A stretch of 64,000 nucleotides of DNA, taken from positions 10,747,550-10,811,549 of the forward strand of contig NC_066851.1 of NCBI RefSeq assembly GCF_001640805.2, given 5' to 3'. The position numbers were made by a program, and so were the translations under genes. Below are positions 1 through 38,484 of this stretch, piece by piece (position 1 is the first letter of the stretch; each line of letters opens with the position of its first letter). The notes below the pieces were generated by a model. It made no database searches, was not told the DNA's origin, and saw only the letters and a list, made by a program, of their open reading frames with translations. Origin of the DNA: Lates calcarifer (lineage: Eukaryota > Chordata > Actinopteri > Centropomidae).

Positions 1-3000
1 GCATTGAGAGGTATGGGTATTGACACAATGTTAAAATTATTCCATACAACAGTCTTTCTAATACTGTCATTGAGTAGGTGATGGGATTTGATGAGGATTT
101 GTGCTCTCCACTGTGTGTTTTTTTCCCTAAATCCCTGTTCCCTCAAATGATTGGCTCAAAGACATAATTACCTGGAATAGTGCTGGTGCGAGCGCCAGTG
201 GCTCAAAAGTGAGCCATAATAGCACAGTGTTTGTTACCATCTTTTCCATGCCAGTTATTTTACCATTCAGCTAAGGCAGAGATGTGGTACTAGCTCATTA
301 AGTTGTAGCATCGCCATGCAAAAAGTAAAAAAGACAAGACAGCTCACAGCATCCCAGTTGGTGGCTGCTGGGCCCACAGAAGCCTCAAGTCAAAGTGTGC
401 AAATCAGAGTCAAAGTAGAGGGCAAGACTGTGGCAAACACAGGCTGAACTAAAAACCTTTCCTCTTTGCCTCAGTGCACCCCGGGCTTCACGTTCCATTC
501 ACATCACAAAGCCACAAACTGGAAAGCAAACCTTTTGACGAGCTCCACGAGTTTGTAACTGGATTATCTGTCATTAGGACTAAGCCTGTTTCAGCCTTTT
601 TTTTCCTTTTTGGCCCCTGCTAAAGCAATGAGGTGACCAGCCTCTCTTCAGACACGCTTAAATTGAGTCTATGTGGAGTCTGCTGCGCTGCTGTGTACGT
701 ACCACCTCAGCCAAAAATAATGCCATAAAGAGCACTATTGGGAGATGCGAGTTAAAATATGGAAGAAAAAAATAAAAGAGAGATATAAGTACAGTTGGAG
801 AAATGGGATCCCTGGAGGTCTTAATGACAAAAATGTTCTTGGAAATTCCTCCCATTACATGCAATAACATTTGTCCATTGGTCTGGGGTAAAAGAAAACA
901 CAGTAGACTTAAAATAACAATAGCTACATTATTTTTAGAACCAAACTATGATAAGCTCTAAAATTAGAATTCAATTAGTCTTGAACAACAATGCACAGTG
1001 GGGGATAATAATCTTGTGTCGCTCAAGTGAAAACATATTCCTGTCCTGTGTGGCCAAACAAAGACACAAGGGATCTTAAACTCATGTGAACATGCTATCC
1101 GCCCATGCATTTCTCAGTTCACATAATGGCACATATATTGCAAAAACAACTGGTGTGACCACGGGCCAATTGAGTTTTTTCAGCTCCTGGAAACAAAGGC
1201 TTGTCTGTGAACCTCGCAAGGCCAGAGATTCTACAACGCCAGGAGACAAAACAAGAACTCGTTCTTTGTTTACAGCAGTCATTTCCTTTAACTTGGCTGC
1301 AGTTTGTGCACTGGACCACTGGGACCTTCAGTGCTACCATTTTATTAGCATGTGGTCTAAAGCGGACTATTTCTCAGGTCAAGAGCACATGCTTTCCTTG
1401 AGTGCAATGTTGCTGCAAGACCCTAAGGAGACATCTTTTCAGACAGGGTTTGTCAACACAACACCACGCAAAAAAATACTACAGATCACCATGAATTTAA
1501 AACCAGGAGGGACCAGAGTTTAGTCCAACACAGTAACCAATGAAATAGGGAGGAATAAAATGAGAGAGAAGAACGGTTTACATCTGAGTTTCTCATCACT
1601 AGTACAGCACATGTGTGGAGCTCCAAATATCTGGGACTTCCCTCCCTGCCGGACTTCTGCTCGTGGGTGTCAGCTTACTCCCCGCTGCGCTCGCCATCCT
1701 TTAATATGCTGATATAACTTACTGTAGAACAACACAGCAGTGCAAGTTGAGCACATGTGCGGCATCAATCTAACTCAGTGCGAATGTGGGAAAATGGACG
1801 GTCTGTGTTGAGATGACATCATGCCACATTATCTCAAAGCCCTGCCTGGTCAGTGTAAACATCAGCCGCCTCAGGAGTGTGAGGGTATTTCCCAGCCATT
1901 AATCAGTGTTTGTTTACCGAGTTTTATTGCAACAACATGACACTGAGTAGAACCATCCTTAAAATACAAAACTGACAAGTGTCTGGGGATTTGTTGTGAG
2001 AGAAGCATAGAAAGGGATGCTGATGCTTTAGTTACTTCAGTGTTGAGCAACATGGGATCCAGAGGTCTGTTCAAAAAAGCTGGTTTACTTAGTTATCTGG
2101 ATTACTCTGCCAAGTAAAACCTAGAATATCCTGATATCTGGAACATGAACTAATGTAAAACGGCTTGTTTGGGTTTTATTCTTAAAGAAGACCAGGGGAC
2201 AACCTTACTTGGAAAACTAGAAAGCAGAGGTACACAGTCCATTTGATTTCTAAACAACAGAGACGAGTGAGCTACACAGCTATTGACAAATAAAATCACA
2301 AGGAATTTTAATGTCTAATGTTTCAAACCTAAATATTGTCTACCTTTGTCTAACCTGTAGAAATCTAGATAGTCTTTATGAAGATTCTGCTCATGTTTTA
2401 ATGGTGCAATAAGTTACTTAAAAAGGGCTTTATATACAAACTTTTCACACATTTGACAACTCTGCAAAATGCATGGTGCATGTATAAATATACTGCACAC
2501 TGTGGGTACTTGATATATAAAGGTGTGTATGTCCACTAAATAACCTGAACCCATTCAGTGGAATTTCACTTGTTCTTACCTTAAGGGTTCTCCTTCATCC
2601 TATTACCACATCTGGCTCCAATCAGTGCGAATAAATTCTCTTCTTCTTTTGAATTCAAAGGAAGAGAGACATCAAACCAATTTTGTGGGACTTTGTCCCC
2701 CATCAAAGAAGTCTTAAATTTTCACCAGAGTTTTTCTGATTAGTCGTTGTTGGTTCAGCAAATGGGCTGTCATAAAATCCTTTGGAATGGTATGTCCTTA
2801 CAAAATTCAACCAAGTCAAACAGCAATCTGACAAAGTATTGAACAGAACTAAAAATACCTTGCATAAGCAGGGTTGTGGTATTTCTCAGTTCACTGTGCT
2901 GGAGTGAACGCAACCCTGCAGGGATAATAGTTTTGTGGTCATTTGTAGGTGCAGCAAGAGAGAAATAGGGAGGCCATTTCTGTGGCCAGTGTGCTAACAC

Positions 3001-6000
3001 AGCTCTAAACACATTAATGAGTGTTTGGATGACTAATACCTATGACCTGCTGCTGACTTAATACAAACTTGGAGCTCTGACACAAACTCAAGCTACAACT
3101 GGTGCTAGCAAACCAAAGCACCAAAAACTTACTTATTCAAAAAGTCAAAGCTCCAAAATGGTGAAAATACCAGTTTAATACAATAAGAACAACTTGGCTG
3201 TCTGAATAATCTAATCAAACACAGCAAACTGGTTGCTGCTTTTGAGGTTGTTGCCTTGACTGTAGTCTAACTGTCTGTTGCCCAAATGTTTTATACAGCT
3301 CACATTATTTCACAAGTACACTGAATGGAAATCATCATAAATGTTACCGGAGGTCCAACACCGGAAATGATCCCAAAGTTAACTGTGGGTGTATGAAGAT
3401 GTGCCGTATGGTTCAAAGCCCCCTGGTTGTCAGCACACTGGAGTGAGGGAGCAGCTCTCAGAGTGCTGATGCAGCATACCTGGTAGATCCTGGCAGCAGC
3501 ACTTCAAAGAGCCGTACTACTCTTTGAAACCCATCATACTTCACCCCTGTGGTTGCTTAAAGAGCCAGTGTGCTTAACAGTTTCAGTATGTTTGGCACAA
3601 ACTGTCAGCCCGAGAGTGTGCGGGGGGGGGACTGGGGACGGGACTCAGGAAATTCTGTGTTATAAGAAACAGTGCTGAGGCGAAATCAAGGCAATTTATC
3701 CTAATATCTTATTAAAGACATTTCTCTGCCTTAAGAGGTGGACGCCAAACTCAGGGCTGGGAGTATTGGGGTACAAGAGGGGTTTTTGTTTAACAAGAAA
3801 AGTGACAAATGGGAAGATAAAGGGAGCTGTGTATTTTCTGGATAGATTTAAAATAAGCTTTCTAACAAAAGCTACAGTATATTTCTCCTTCTTTGAATTA
3901 TTAACCCGAAAATGTGAAAAGCTGAAATGTAAAGCTGTACTAAAATTTACTTTCTGATGAATGAGGTGCCAAAGCAATAAATGTAAAAGCAGAAATATTT
4001 AAAGGGAATGGATAAACTCTGAGAAGAAATGTATGATCCATCAAAGCGCTAGAGGTCTAACCTGAAATGGGAGATCAGAAGGTGATTTGTGTGTCTTCAG
4101 TATCATATAGAAAAGCCACATGAGGCTATCCATAAAAATATAAATTCTTTTAAAACTTTCTTTCTTGGTTTGTGGAAATAAAAACATTTTAAAAAGGGAA
4201 AAGGCCAGACATTCCTGGAATTCCCTGACAGCTCGATACACAAGAAAGGGCCGGACTGGAAAAACAGAGTCCAAGATCAGGGCCAAGCCGTCTGAGAGAT
4301 TGTCACTCACATATCAACAGAAAAATACAAGGAGAGTGTCCATTGACACTTACCTCTCAATGAATTACACCCTTAGTCGCCACTGGGTTTATTATCATAG
4401 ACCACAACCATGTGATCATATTCTGTCCTTCTGTTTCCTTCCTCCTTTTCTCCGAGCAATGTGAGAGGGGTGAGGTATGGGGTGAGGAAGGGGGAATTTC
4501 GATGGTTGCAGAGGAGAGAGAAGAGAGCCTGGAGCAGACAGACTATGTGGGTGTTGACATTGCACCCCCTCACCACCGCCCCCACCGTCCCTCCAACGCA
4601 ATGTTTCAAGCTGCCAGCATGCTTCACACACTCCCGGCATCCAGCTGCCAATTCTACTGCTACTTAGCTCCACGAAGCACAATTAAAAAGGGAACAAAAT
4701 GCCCATTTCCAGGCACATATTGAACTAACTTTTCCCAGAGGGGTGTTGGCACGCCGCAATCCTTTTCCAAAGACTAACAATCTTCAATCTAAAAATTCGT
4801 CAGAGACCATTAAAAAAGCCTTTAGATTCTATTGAGTGTGACCAAATAGGCTACCACAATCTAAGTGTCTACAGTTAAGACTTTTGTTAAGTTGATCACT
4901 CACAAAATCCTCAGGACGGTAATTTGGCCAAAGTAAGTAATACTGCATACCTGAAATAAATAAATCTCTGACAACAGCATCCCTAAAGATTAACACTCAA
5001 CTACAGTATTTTATATCTTTGGGCCTTATGACAGATTCAGAAAAACAAGAATGGCTGTGTCGGTGTACATCAGCACAGCATCTCACAGGACTCTCAGAGG
5101 AGAGATATGCTGTTTAACTTGGCAGTGAACCCCATTGAGACTGTAACGCACTATTCCCTCTGTGCTGGCTCAGGGGAGGGCGAATAAATAGTACTCCTGA
5201 GCACAATGGGGAAATTTGACCAAAAGGAGCATTACAGGTCTTATAAGGCAGCAGAGGTGTTCTGTGTGCCAACTACAAAAGTGGGGTAACAGAGAAAGAA
5301 CTTCTTAAAGAATAAAAACATATGAAGATGTTGCAGAAAGGACTCTTTTTGATATGGATTTCATCTGTATCTTCTGTAACTCTATACTATAGCTTTATGC
5401 ATTTATTGTTGTCATTTTTTAATTTATACCAGACAATCTTTAGAAGAAAGATGCTATATGTTAAGATTTACCGACTGTTTACTTATCAAGAGCTTCAGCC
5501 ATCCTTGTGTTTAGAGGACACAAGGTTAAAATACATCCTCTGGGCAGCACTACGTCTTCATCCTCTTATGTTGGACTGAGGGTAGACTGGACGCTACAGC
5601 GACACACTATTGTAAAGTGGTCACAAGTGCTAGCTGGTTAGCATACTTACTTCAGTAGAAGAAAAATAATATAAATAGAAGCAAAAATAACACTGCTTTG
5701 GCTTTCCTGCTGTAGATCTTGGTGAGTAAAAGAATGAAGTTTGATGCTGGACTCACAGCATTTCTTATAGACTGGTCAGTAGACAGCTGCTAATGCTAAC
5801 GTTGGCTATGAAGTGATAGCAAAAACTTACATACAGCACCTTTAAAGAACAGAATACTTTAAACTGATTCTTACACCGATTTTTAAAAGAAATCTAGTTT
5901 CCACCTTATTTCTAAAGTTCTTGTCAACTCAAAAATCTGCTTTTGTATATTGTTAGTTCACATGGATGTTTGACCTTCACTGTATAGAATAATATATGTA

Positions 6001-6485
6001 CATAGTTTGACACTAAAAGGCTGTTTTCATATTCATCTACTGAAGGAGGAAAGTTTCTCTGAACATCTCTGGAAGACAATGGTGGTCCGATATGCAACTT
6101 ACACAAGTGTGATGTGACAACATGAAGCCTCCAGTGCACATAAACTAAGAATGGACTTCACAGTGAAGTAGGAGACATCTTCTGTCAGTTAAACATCTAA
6201 CTCAACTAAAACTTAAAATATCTGCATATTCATAGCTTCTGGATTTCATAGGGCAGGAAAAGGAGTGGATGTAATTTAAAGAGTCAACTATGTTAATTAA
6301 CTAGGTAATTGAACAATTTGTGGAAAACCAATTTCAGACCCAAATTATCATTCAGAGTGTTTTTAAATGTTTCAAAACATGTTTAAATGGGACCTTTAAT
6401 ATTCAAAAGACACAATGATACATTCACTTTTTCAGAAAAAAAAAAGAATTTAGCCCTATATATGCCAGCATTTGTTTGGACTCAC
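1..6485. other. ttll5 downstream intron or flank, no exon recognised
   Basis: Exon 27 of ttll5 ends with a good donor at 6485-6480, so this stretch begins as intron. I searched the minus strand for the conserved human C-terminal helix (QLQFALQQLEQQKLQ and following) and did not find it. The longest open frames (for example plus 1086-1523, 145 codons) show no recognisable domain and no supporting splice structure. A run of eight G lies at 3622-3629. A probable dispersed repeat is noted separately at about 5590-5850. The final ttll5 exons most likely lie off the left edge. Confidence 0.6.
5590..5850. repeat. probable fish dispersed repeat (MITE-like)
   Basis: The text contains phrases I recognise from a widespread percomorph repeat: 'tgctggactcacagcat', 'agactggtcagtagacagctg', 'ctaatgctaacgttggct' and 'aacttacatacagcaccttt' in that order. 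Ends are approximate and I could not define terminal repeats. Recognition is from memory, not from a search. Confidence 0.45.
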
Positions 6486-33025
<26,540 letters not shown>

Positions 33026-33700
33026 CTTCACAGCAGAAGGTGACGAGCTGCCCGGTGAAATCTTCCTGGGATCAAGTGTCTAGGTTTTAGCATGGCATCT
33101 AAAACCTCCAACTGCAAAAACATCAGTCGATGAATAGCTCAGCTCAAACAGACGCCAGTACATTCATGCAAAATATTATAATGACAACCACATTATTACG
33201 GCTTGCTCATAAAGACTGTGACTCTGTTACAGTCCTAAACAGAGGTTCACTGTTAGCACACAGTTAACTGAGAGCTGCTGTTTTCCAGCTCTGCACAGAG
33301 TGGCAGTGAAAATATCTTTGTTAACGTTACAATAGACACTAGACGTTGAGACTAAACCCAAGCAGACAGTCCAACAAGCGTTAGCTAAATAATACTTAGG
33401 TTTCTGACATGCTACTTTAGATAGGGGAAGCTAACAAGGTAATGTCTGCCTAGTTTAAGACCAATAACGTAGACGTTTTGATAATGCCATATAAATACAC
33501 ACCAACACTGACTTGCCTTTTATTTCTATGGAGCCTGCTAACGGCTAGCTAGCTGGTATCACCAGGGCCAGTTGATCATCGCGGTTAATCTTCCTGGTAA
33601 CTACAACAACTGAGTAGCAACAGAGCAAGGAGCATGCGCACTAGCGGGAAACATTTATTTGTCCGCCAGACCAAATTTTACGCTGCATCCACTGAGTGGC
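33026..33700 (-). promoter_or_regulatory. ttll5: ttll5 5' leader and probable promoter
   Basis: The initiator exon has a plausible acceptor just upstream (5' end of the exon near 33066), so a non-coding leader exon probably lies near 33500-33640. A candidate donor exists at about 33518 on the minus strand. A degenerate RFX X-box-like string (atcttcctggtaac, 33588-33601) fits RYYNYY-N2-RRNRAC. That would suit a cilium-linked gene, but the motif is loose. The transcription start is inferred, not seen. Confidence 0.4.
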
Positions 33701-34149
33701 GGGACATTTGTAGACGTTACAGTAATTGCTAACCTAAGGAAGAGCCTATGTCTCCAGTTTAATATGACATGCTCTCCAACGTGTAAGTTAAATCAACTTA
33801 ACGAATAAACCTAACAATTTCTCATTATGTCTCACAAAACGTAACGGCTCATAATGTATGTGTCTATATCATATACAGTCTATGGTCTATATATGTGTTT
33901 GTCGACAGCACAGAGTGTTCAAGTGAGAGACAGAAATTGAGTTAATAAATTAAACTGAAATTAGCAAGTACAGATTAAGGTTAAATATGCACATATTACC
34001 TTGACTAAAATAAAAATTTGTTCTGAATCAAAAATATATAAAATGTTCCAAATGACCCTGCCGAATGGTATTAGTGTGTAACCCGGGATACGTGGGGTGG
34101 ATTTCACTAAATATTTTGGCCAAAAATGTGGTGCACCCATAGACTGTTG

Positions 34150-34676
34150 ATAAAGAGGGTTCACCCCTCCTGCTGAATAAGATTTAACGAATATACAAGT
34201 CACAGCAGATCACTCTCTCTCTCCATTTCTACTCTTTGTTCAAACGCAGCCTAGCCCACAGTCTACAGGTGACAGGATTATTTGATTTCTATTGGTTGGT
34301 GCAGAAGGTGGGCGGATCCATTACGCTTAAATGAGGCCAATCATATCAATGGTTCGACTGGATGGAGCCATTCTTTGAGCTCTCTTATTGGTCAACTCCA
34401 CAGTCCAAGATTGAAAGACTTACGATTGTGAATAAAACACCATACTGGTTTGGCTCGAGTCCCACTTTATTGTTTTACATCTAGTATTCCTGTCTTTCTG
34501 TCAAGAGCATGGTTACACTGTAGTTTGTTAGGTAAATATTCGCACCATTCATGTGACTTTTTCATCACAATAGGCTTATTAATGGTATTAACTAGGTTAT
34601 AGCAACATTAGCCTGCTATGTTCACTGACCAGGCTTACTTCTCTTCCCTGACAGGTGAGTGTCACAGACAGAAAGG
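34150..34676 (+). promoter_or_regulatory. erg28: erg28 promoter and 5' untranslated region with three CCAAT boxes
   Basis: Three CCAAT boxes fall within about 100 bp: ATTGG near 34289, CCAAT near 34336 and ATTGG near 34385. An SRE-like string (ttcacccctc) lies at about 34160. A probable leader exon ends near 34531 (tttgttag followed by gtaaat). The coding exon begins at an acceptor (ctgacag) near 34654, with 22 nt of leader before the ATG. NF-Y boxes next to an SRE are typical of sterol-regulated promoters, which would fit ERG28, but regulation is inferred. Confidence 0.5.
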
Positions 34677-36157
34677 ATGAGTCGCTTTCTGAACGTCCTG
34701 CGGAGCTGGCTGGTGATGGTGTCTGTCATCGCAATGGGAAACACCGTGCAGAGTTTCAGAGATCACAGCTTCCTGTCAGAGAAACTCTACACAGGCACCC
34801 CAGAGTTTGGTGAGCAAAACTCAGTGGTCAATGCAACTTGACAACAGTATATATCACATCACCACATTTCTCACTCAGCTGAGCGTGATGTTGGTGCTGT
34901 CATGAAGCCTGCAGGAGTTAGTGACATGATTCCTCAAATAGATAGCATATATACAATTTTAGAAAATAACATTAAATAGAAAAATATATATCATATTTGT
35001 TTTTACTGTAATACAGCTCCTACTATTGTGCCAAAAGCAACTGTATCATATTATGTAAACAGCAACAGCGGTCTTCAGTATTAGAGCCACAACAGTACTG
35101 GATGTTTGAGGCCAATACTAATATAGTATTTCTGAGCTTTAAAAAATCTGATAATGATAGCAGTGGCAAATATACTAATTTTTTTTACATGGGCACATGA
35201 TGTAAACAACCAACTTGATTTGAGTATCTTTAATCTTGTTATTAAAGAATTAAAGATGTGTACTAACAGGACATTTTGCAGTTGAGATGTATGTAAAGGT
35301 GACACGGTTTCTAAATGACCCCAAACATAACATCTGACAACAACATTTCAGTATTTTTATTTCCATTATCAGTTGATATATTCATACATATACTGAGTAT
35401 ATAGCAATGTGGTGTTTGTAAAATATAGTAGTAAAATATCAGCCTTTAATATTGGCCCAGATGATTTATACATGAAATGAAATGAGGCAGATTTGCAGAT
35501 TTGCTCTCTACAGTAATAACAGACACAGTACAAACTAAACTCTGACCATCCTGATTTTACTTCTTCCAGTGAACGGTCTCCAAGCTCGAACATTTGGTAT
35601 ATGGACGTTGCTGTCGTCGATCATTCGCTGTGCCTGTGCCATCGACATCCAGAACAGAACGTAAGAGAACTTCTCACACCCTGTGCCTTGTTTTCTGTTG
35701 GCAGTCTACATATTATGTTCTTACAGTGTGCCATGATGCCGTCCACAGGCTGTATCACATCACCTTATGGACATTTGTACTGGCGTTGGGCCACTTTCTG
35801 TCTGAAGCCTTTATTTACAAAACTGCTCCTCTGACTATCGGGGTCATGGCTCCTCTCATTGTGGCAAGTGAGTATTCACTTAAGAAATCATAATGTAACT
35901 GTTATTAAATGCCCAAATTTAAACTTCTACAAATTTTTTTTTTGTAGAAGTTTAAATTTTAAGTTTATATATTTAGTTTATATATTTCTTGTGTCCAAGT
36001 GAAAAAAAAACATAATTAATGTTAAATAAAAGAACCTAAACAATGCCTCACTGTGTTTTTTTTTTTAGGTTTTTCTGTCATAGGAATGCTGATTGGATTC
36101 CAGTGTTTCCCAGAGACACAAGAGGAAGTCGGGGCACGGCAGAAGAAACGCAACTGA
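34677..36157 (+). CDS. erg28: erg28, ergosterol biosynthesis 28 homologue (C14orf1), complete
   Basis: ERG28 is a small ER membrane protein that tethers sterol C-4 demethylation enzymes into a complex. Coding exons are 34677-34809, 35570-35660, 35749-35867 and 36069-36157, totalling 432 nt or 143 aa (human 140). The start [16 protein letters not shown] matches human almost exactly. [51 protein letters not shown] and [12 protein letters not shown] follow in order, with about four hydrophobic membrane spans. The C-terminus is basic (RQKKRN), consistent with ER retention. An in-frame GTG 18 nt upstream of the chosen ATG is ignored because the human start aligns with the ATG. All splice junctions are GT/AG and in phase. 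The gene is divergent from ttll5 and convergent with flvcr2, as in human. Confidence 0.97.
35915..35959. repeat. perfect 19-bp inverted repeat in the last erg28 intron
   Basis: The arm aaatttaaacttctacaaa (35915-35933) is followed by seven T and then the exact reverse complement tttgtagaagtttaaattt (35941-35959). The intron is only about 200 nt, so the predicted RNA hairpin lies between the donor and the 3' splice site. Confidence 0.95.
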
Positions 36158-38484
36158 ATCCCAGCAGTTTTTTTTTTTTTTTTTGTCCATTGAACCCACC
36201 ACCACCAGATAACAGTGGAGTGGACTGGTCCTTGTGTGCTGCTTGTTGCCTTGAAGAACATGAGATATGGATGTGCTTTCATGTCCTATTGTGATACTTT
36301 CTTAAGACTATATACATCTATACATCTCCACCTTGATGTATTTTATGGGTTTTAACTGGACATTTTACACTTGACAGTGCAATCCCTAAAATGTTTGACA
36401 GAGTCACTTCTAAAATACAACAGCCATGTTACACTGCAGTGATTGATCTATGCTGGTTTGTAATTACTTTGTTTTCAAATGAGCAATACATGGAGGTTTT
36501 ATTATGTTGATATCTTAGCCGTGATCACAGCTGAATGAAACTAATCCGGATGCATCCATGTCCAGAACATGAGTCTTTTTCGTCATTAGGCTTTTAAACT
36601 GTGTGGTGTTGCTGAGTGAAATGGATACAGAATTAATGCAGAGCAGATTTTCGTTTCATCTCTCAGAGCGTTGATTGTTTTATTTCACCTGACAATCACC
36701 TGAAATTCATGATTTACCAAAGAGCTCTGATGACTATACAGTATAAAACTATGCCCTTCATTACAAAGAATCATAAGCAATTATTCTTGTTTGTTTGTTC
36801 TGTGCTGTGAAAGTTTGTACACCCTTTGAATTTCTGCAGAGTTATTGTCCTATAAAACCTTCTTTAAAATGAAATGATTTGATTTTTGGTGTTTTCTGTG
36901 ACAGCAATAAGCAAATTAGATATGTTCATACACAATGAAGAATGCAGTCATCTTGTTTCCAAGCATCTAATTGTGTTATTACATTATTTTAGATATACTC
37001 AATATCCCATGCTGCTCAGATCTCATATTTGTGGAGTGTTTTCAACATTACTTTCAGAAATTAACAGCTTTGTAAGATGGATTTGAGGATAGAAAATACT
37101 CTACATACACTTCGGCATGTCAGGATACTATAGAAATGCATTCAGTAACACTAACTTTGGAGTTCATCCAGTGAGACAGGGAACAAAACAAACATTGTGT
37201 GACACAAAGCAATCTACTGTGTATTACATTTTTTTTTAATCCAATTTTTAAAAGTTAATTTACAGCATACAGAAAGGCAAAACTCTACAGGTGTAGAGAC
37301 TTTTTCACAGCACTGTTTAATGTCCGGAAAATGCCACTGAAGTAATGAAACTGGCACCGGTTCACAATCACATAACAATCATTATAAAACTAGTCACAAC
37401 ACATCAAGTATATGTTAATAACAAACTGTACAAATACTGGTTATATAGCAGGAACTACATTTCTCAGTAACACATTTACAAGCTAAGAGTATCAAACATG
37501 AAGAAATGTTCTTGTGCAAAATGACAAGGGCAACAGATTCATTTGCCTTTTCTTTCTGTCAGTTTTGTGCTGTGCTGACATTCTTAATGTTCCAGATATG
37601 CTCAGATATTCATCAAGTGTCTTCTTGTAGAGATCATATACAGTAAAACAAGGACAAAACTGGCCTTCCAAAGTGTACTCAGATGCACAGCATCAATCAT
37701 ACTTAAAATCAGCAGTAGTCACATACTTCCATGTGATCCTGTGCGGCAGCCAGAGATGATATGAGAGCCTTGTTGAGGCGATGGGCAGCCTGACTGCCAT
37801 GACAGGACATCACATCACAGTCCTTAGTCTGCATTTGAGATGCATATTCTAAAAACAGAACACTTAATGAAGTCCTTTAGCAATGTAAAGACTGAGTTCA
37901 GTTACACACAATATTGGTCCAATATTAGGAGACACTTACAGCTTAAATATTGCTCTGAAGATGCACAACATTAACACTAATCAGGGATAGTGAAAGGTAG
38001 GAAACACTAAAAAGTTAAATTAAGTTAAAGAGTGTAGTAATGTCACTAAAGTTGGACTGCACTGATGAGACATGTAAAACACCTGCAGTACTGGCTGGAT
38101 AAAATTAAAAATGTTTTCATCAAGGGATGTAAAAACCTCTGAGGCTCCAAGTGTGTTCCCCATGTGCATGATTGACTTGTGCTTGATTTGGGATGAGCTA
38201 AATTGCACTTGGGATACTTGTGTGAATCTCTGGCGTTCAGGCCAGAGTGTGGTGTCCATACAGTACATCATGTAGTACAGCAGTTCTGCTGGTTCTCACT
38301 CCATCCATACAAGCCTGTCAGAGGGTCATTCAATACAGTAAAGTCTTCATGTGCTCACTCTTCACAGCAGCTTTTTAAAACATGTTTTTACTCTGTGGCA
38401 ATGTGCACGTTTGTGCTTATTGACAAGTCAGTTTTCCAGTTTTTATCTGTACACGGTGTCGCTGACAGAAAGAAATGTCTGTCC
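36158..38484. other. convergent 3' untranslated regions of erg28 (+) and flvcr2 (-)
   Basis: No coding sequence was recognised. A 17-T run follows the erg28 stop by about 10 bases. Candidate poly(A) signals are weak: TATAAA-type on the plus strand near 36741 for erg28, and ATTAAA on the minus strand (tttaat at 37235-37240) for flvcr2. If that last signal is used, the flvcr2 3' UTR is about 1.2 kb. Confidence 0.5.

Noticed and set aside
1086..1523. 145-codon plus-strand open frame
   Set aside because: No recognisable motif, no splice or promoter support, and overlapping open frames on both strands of the same stretch suggest chance.
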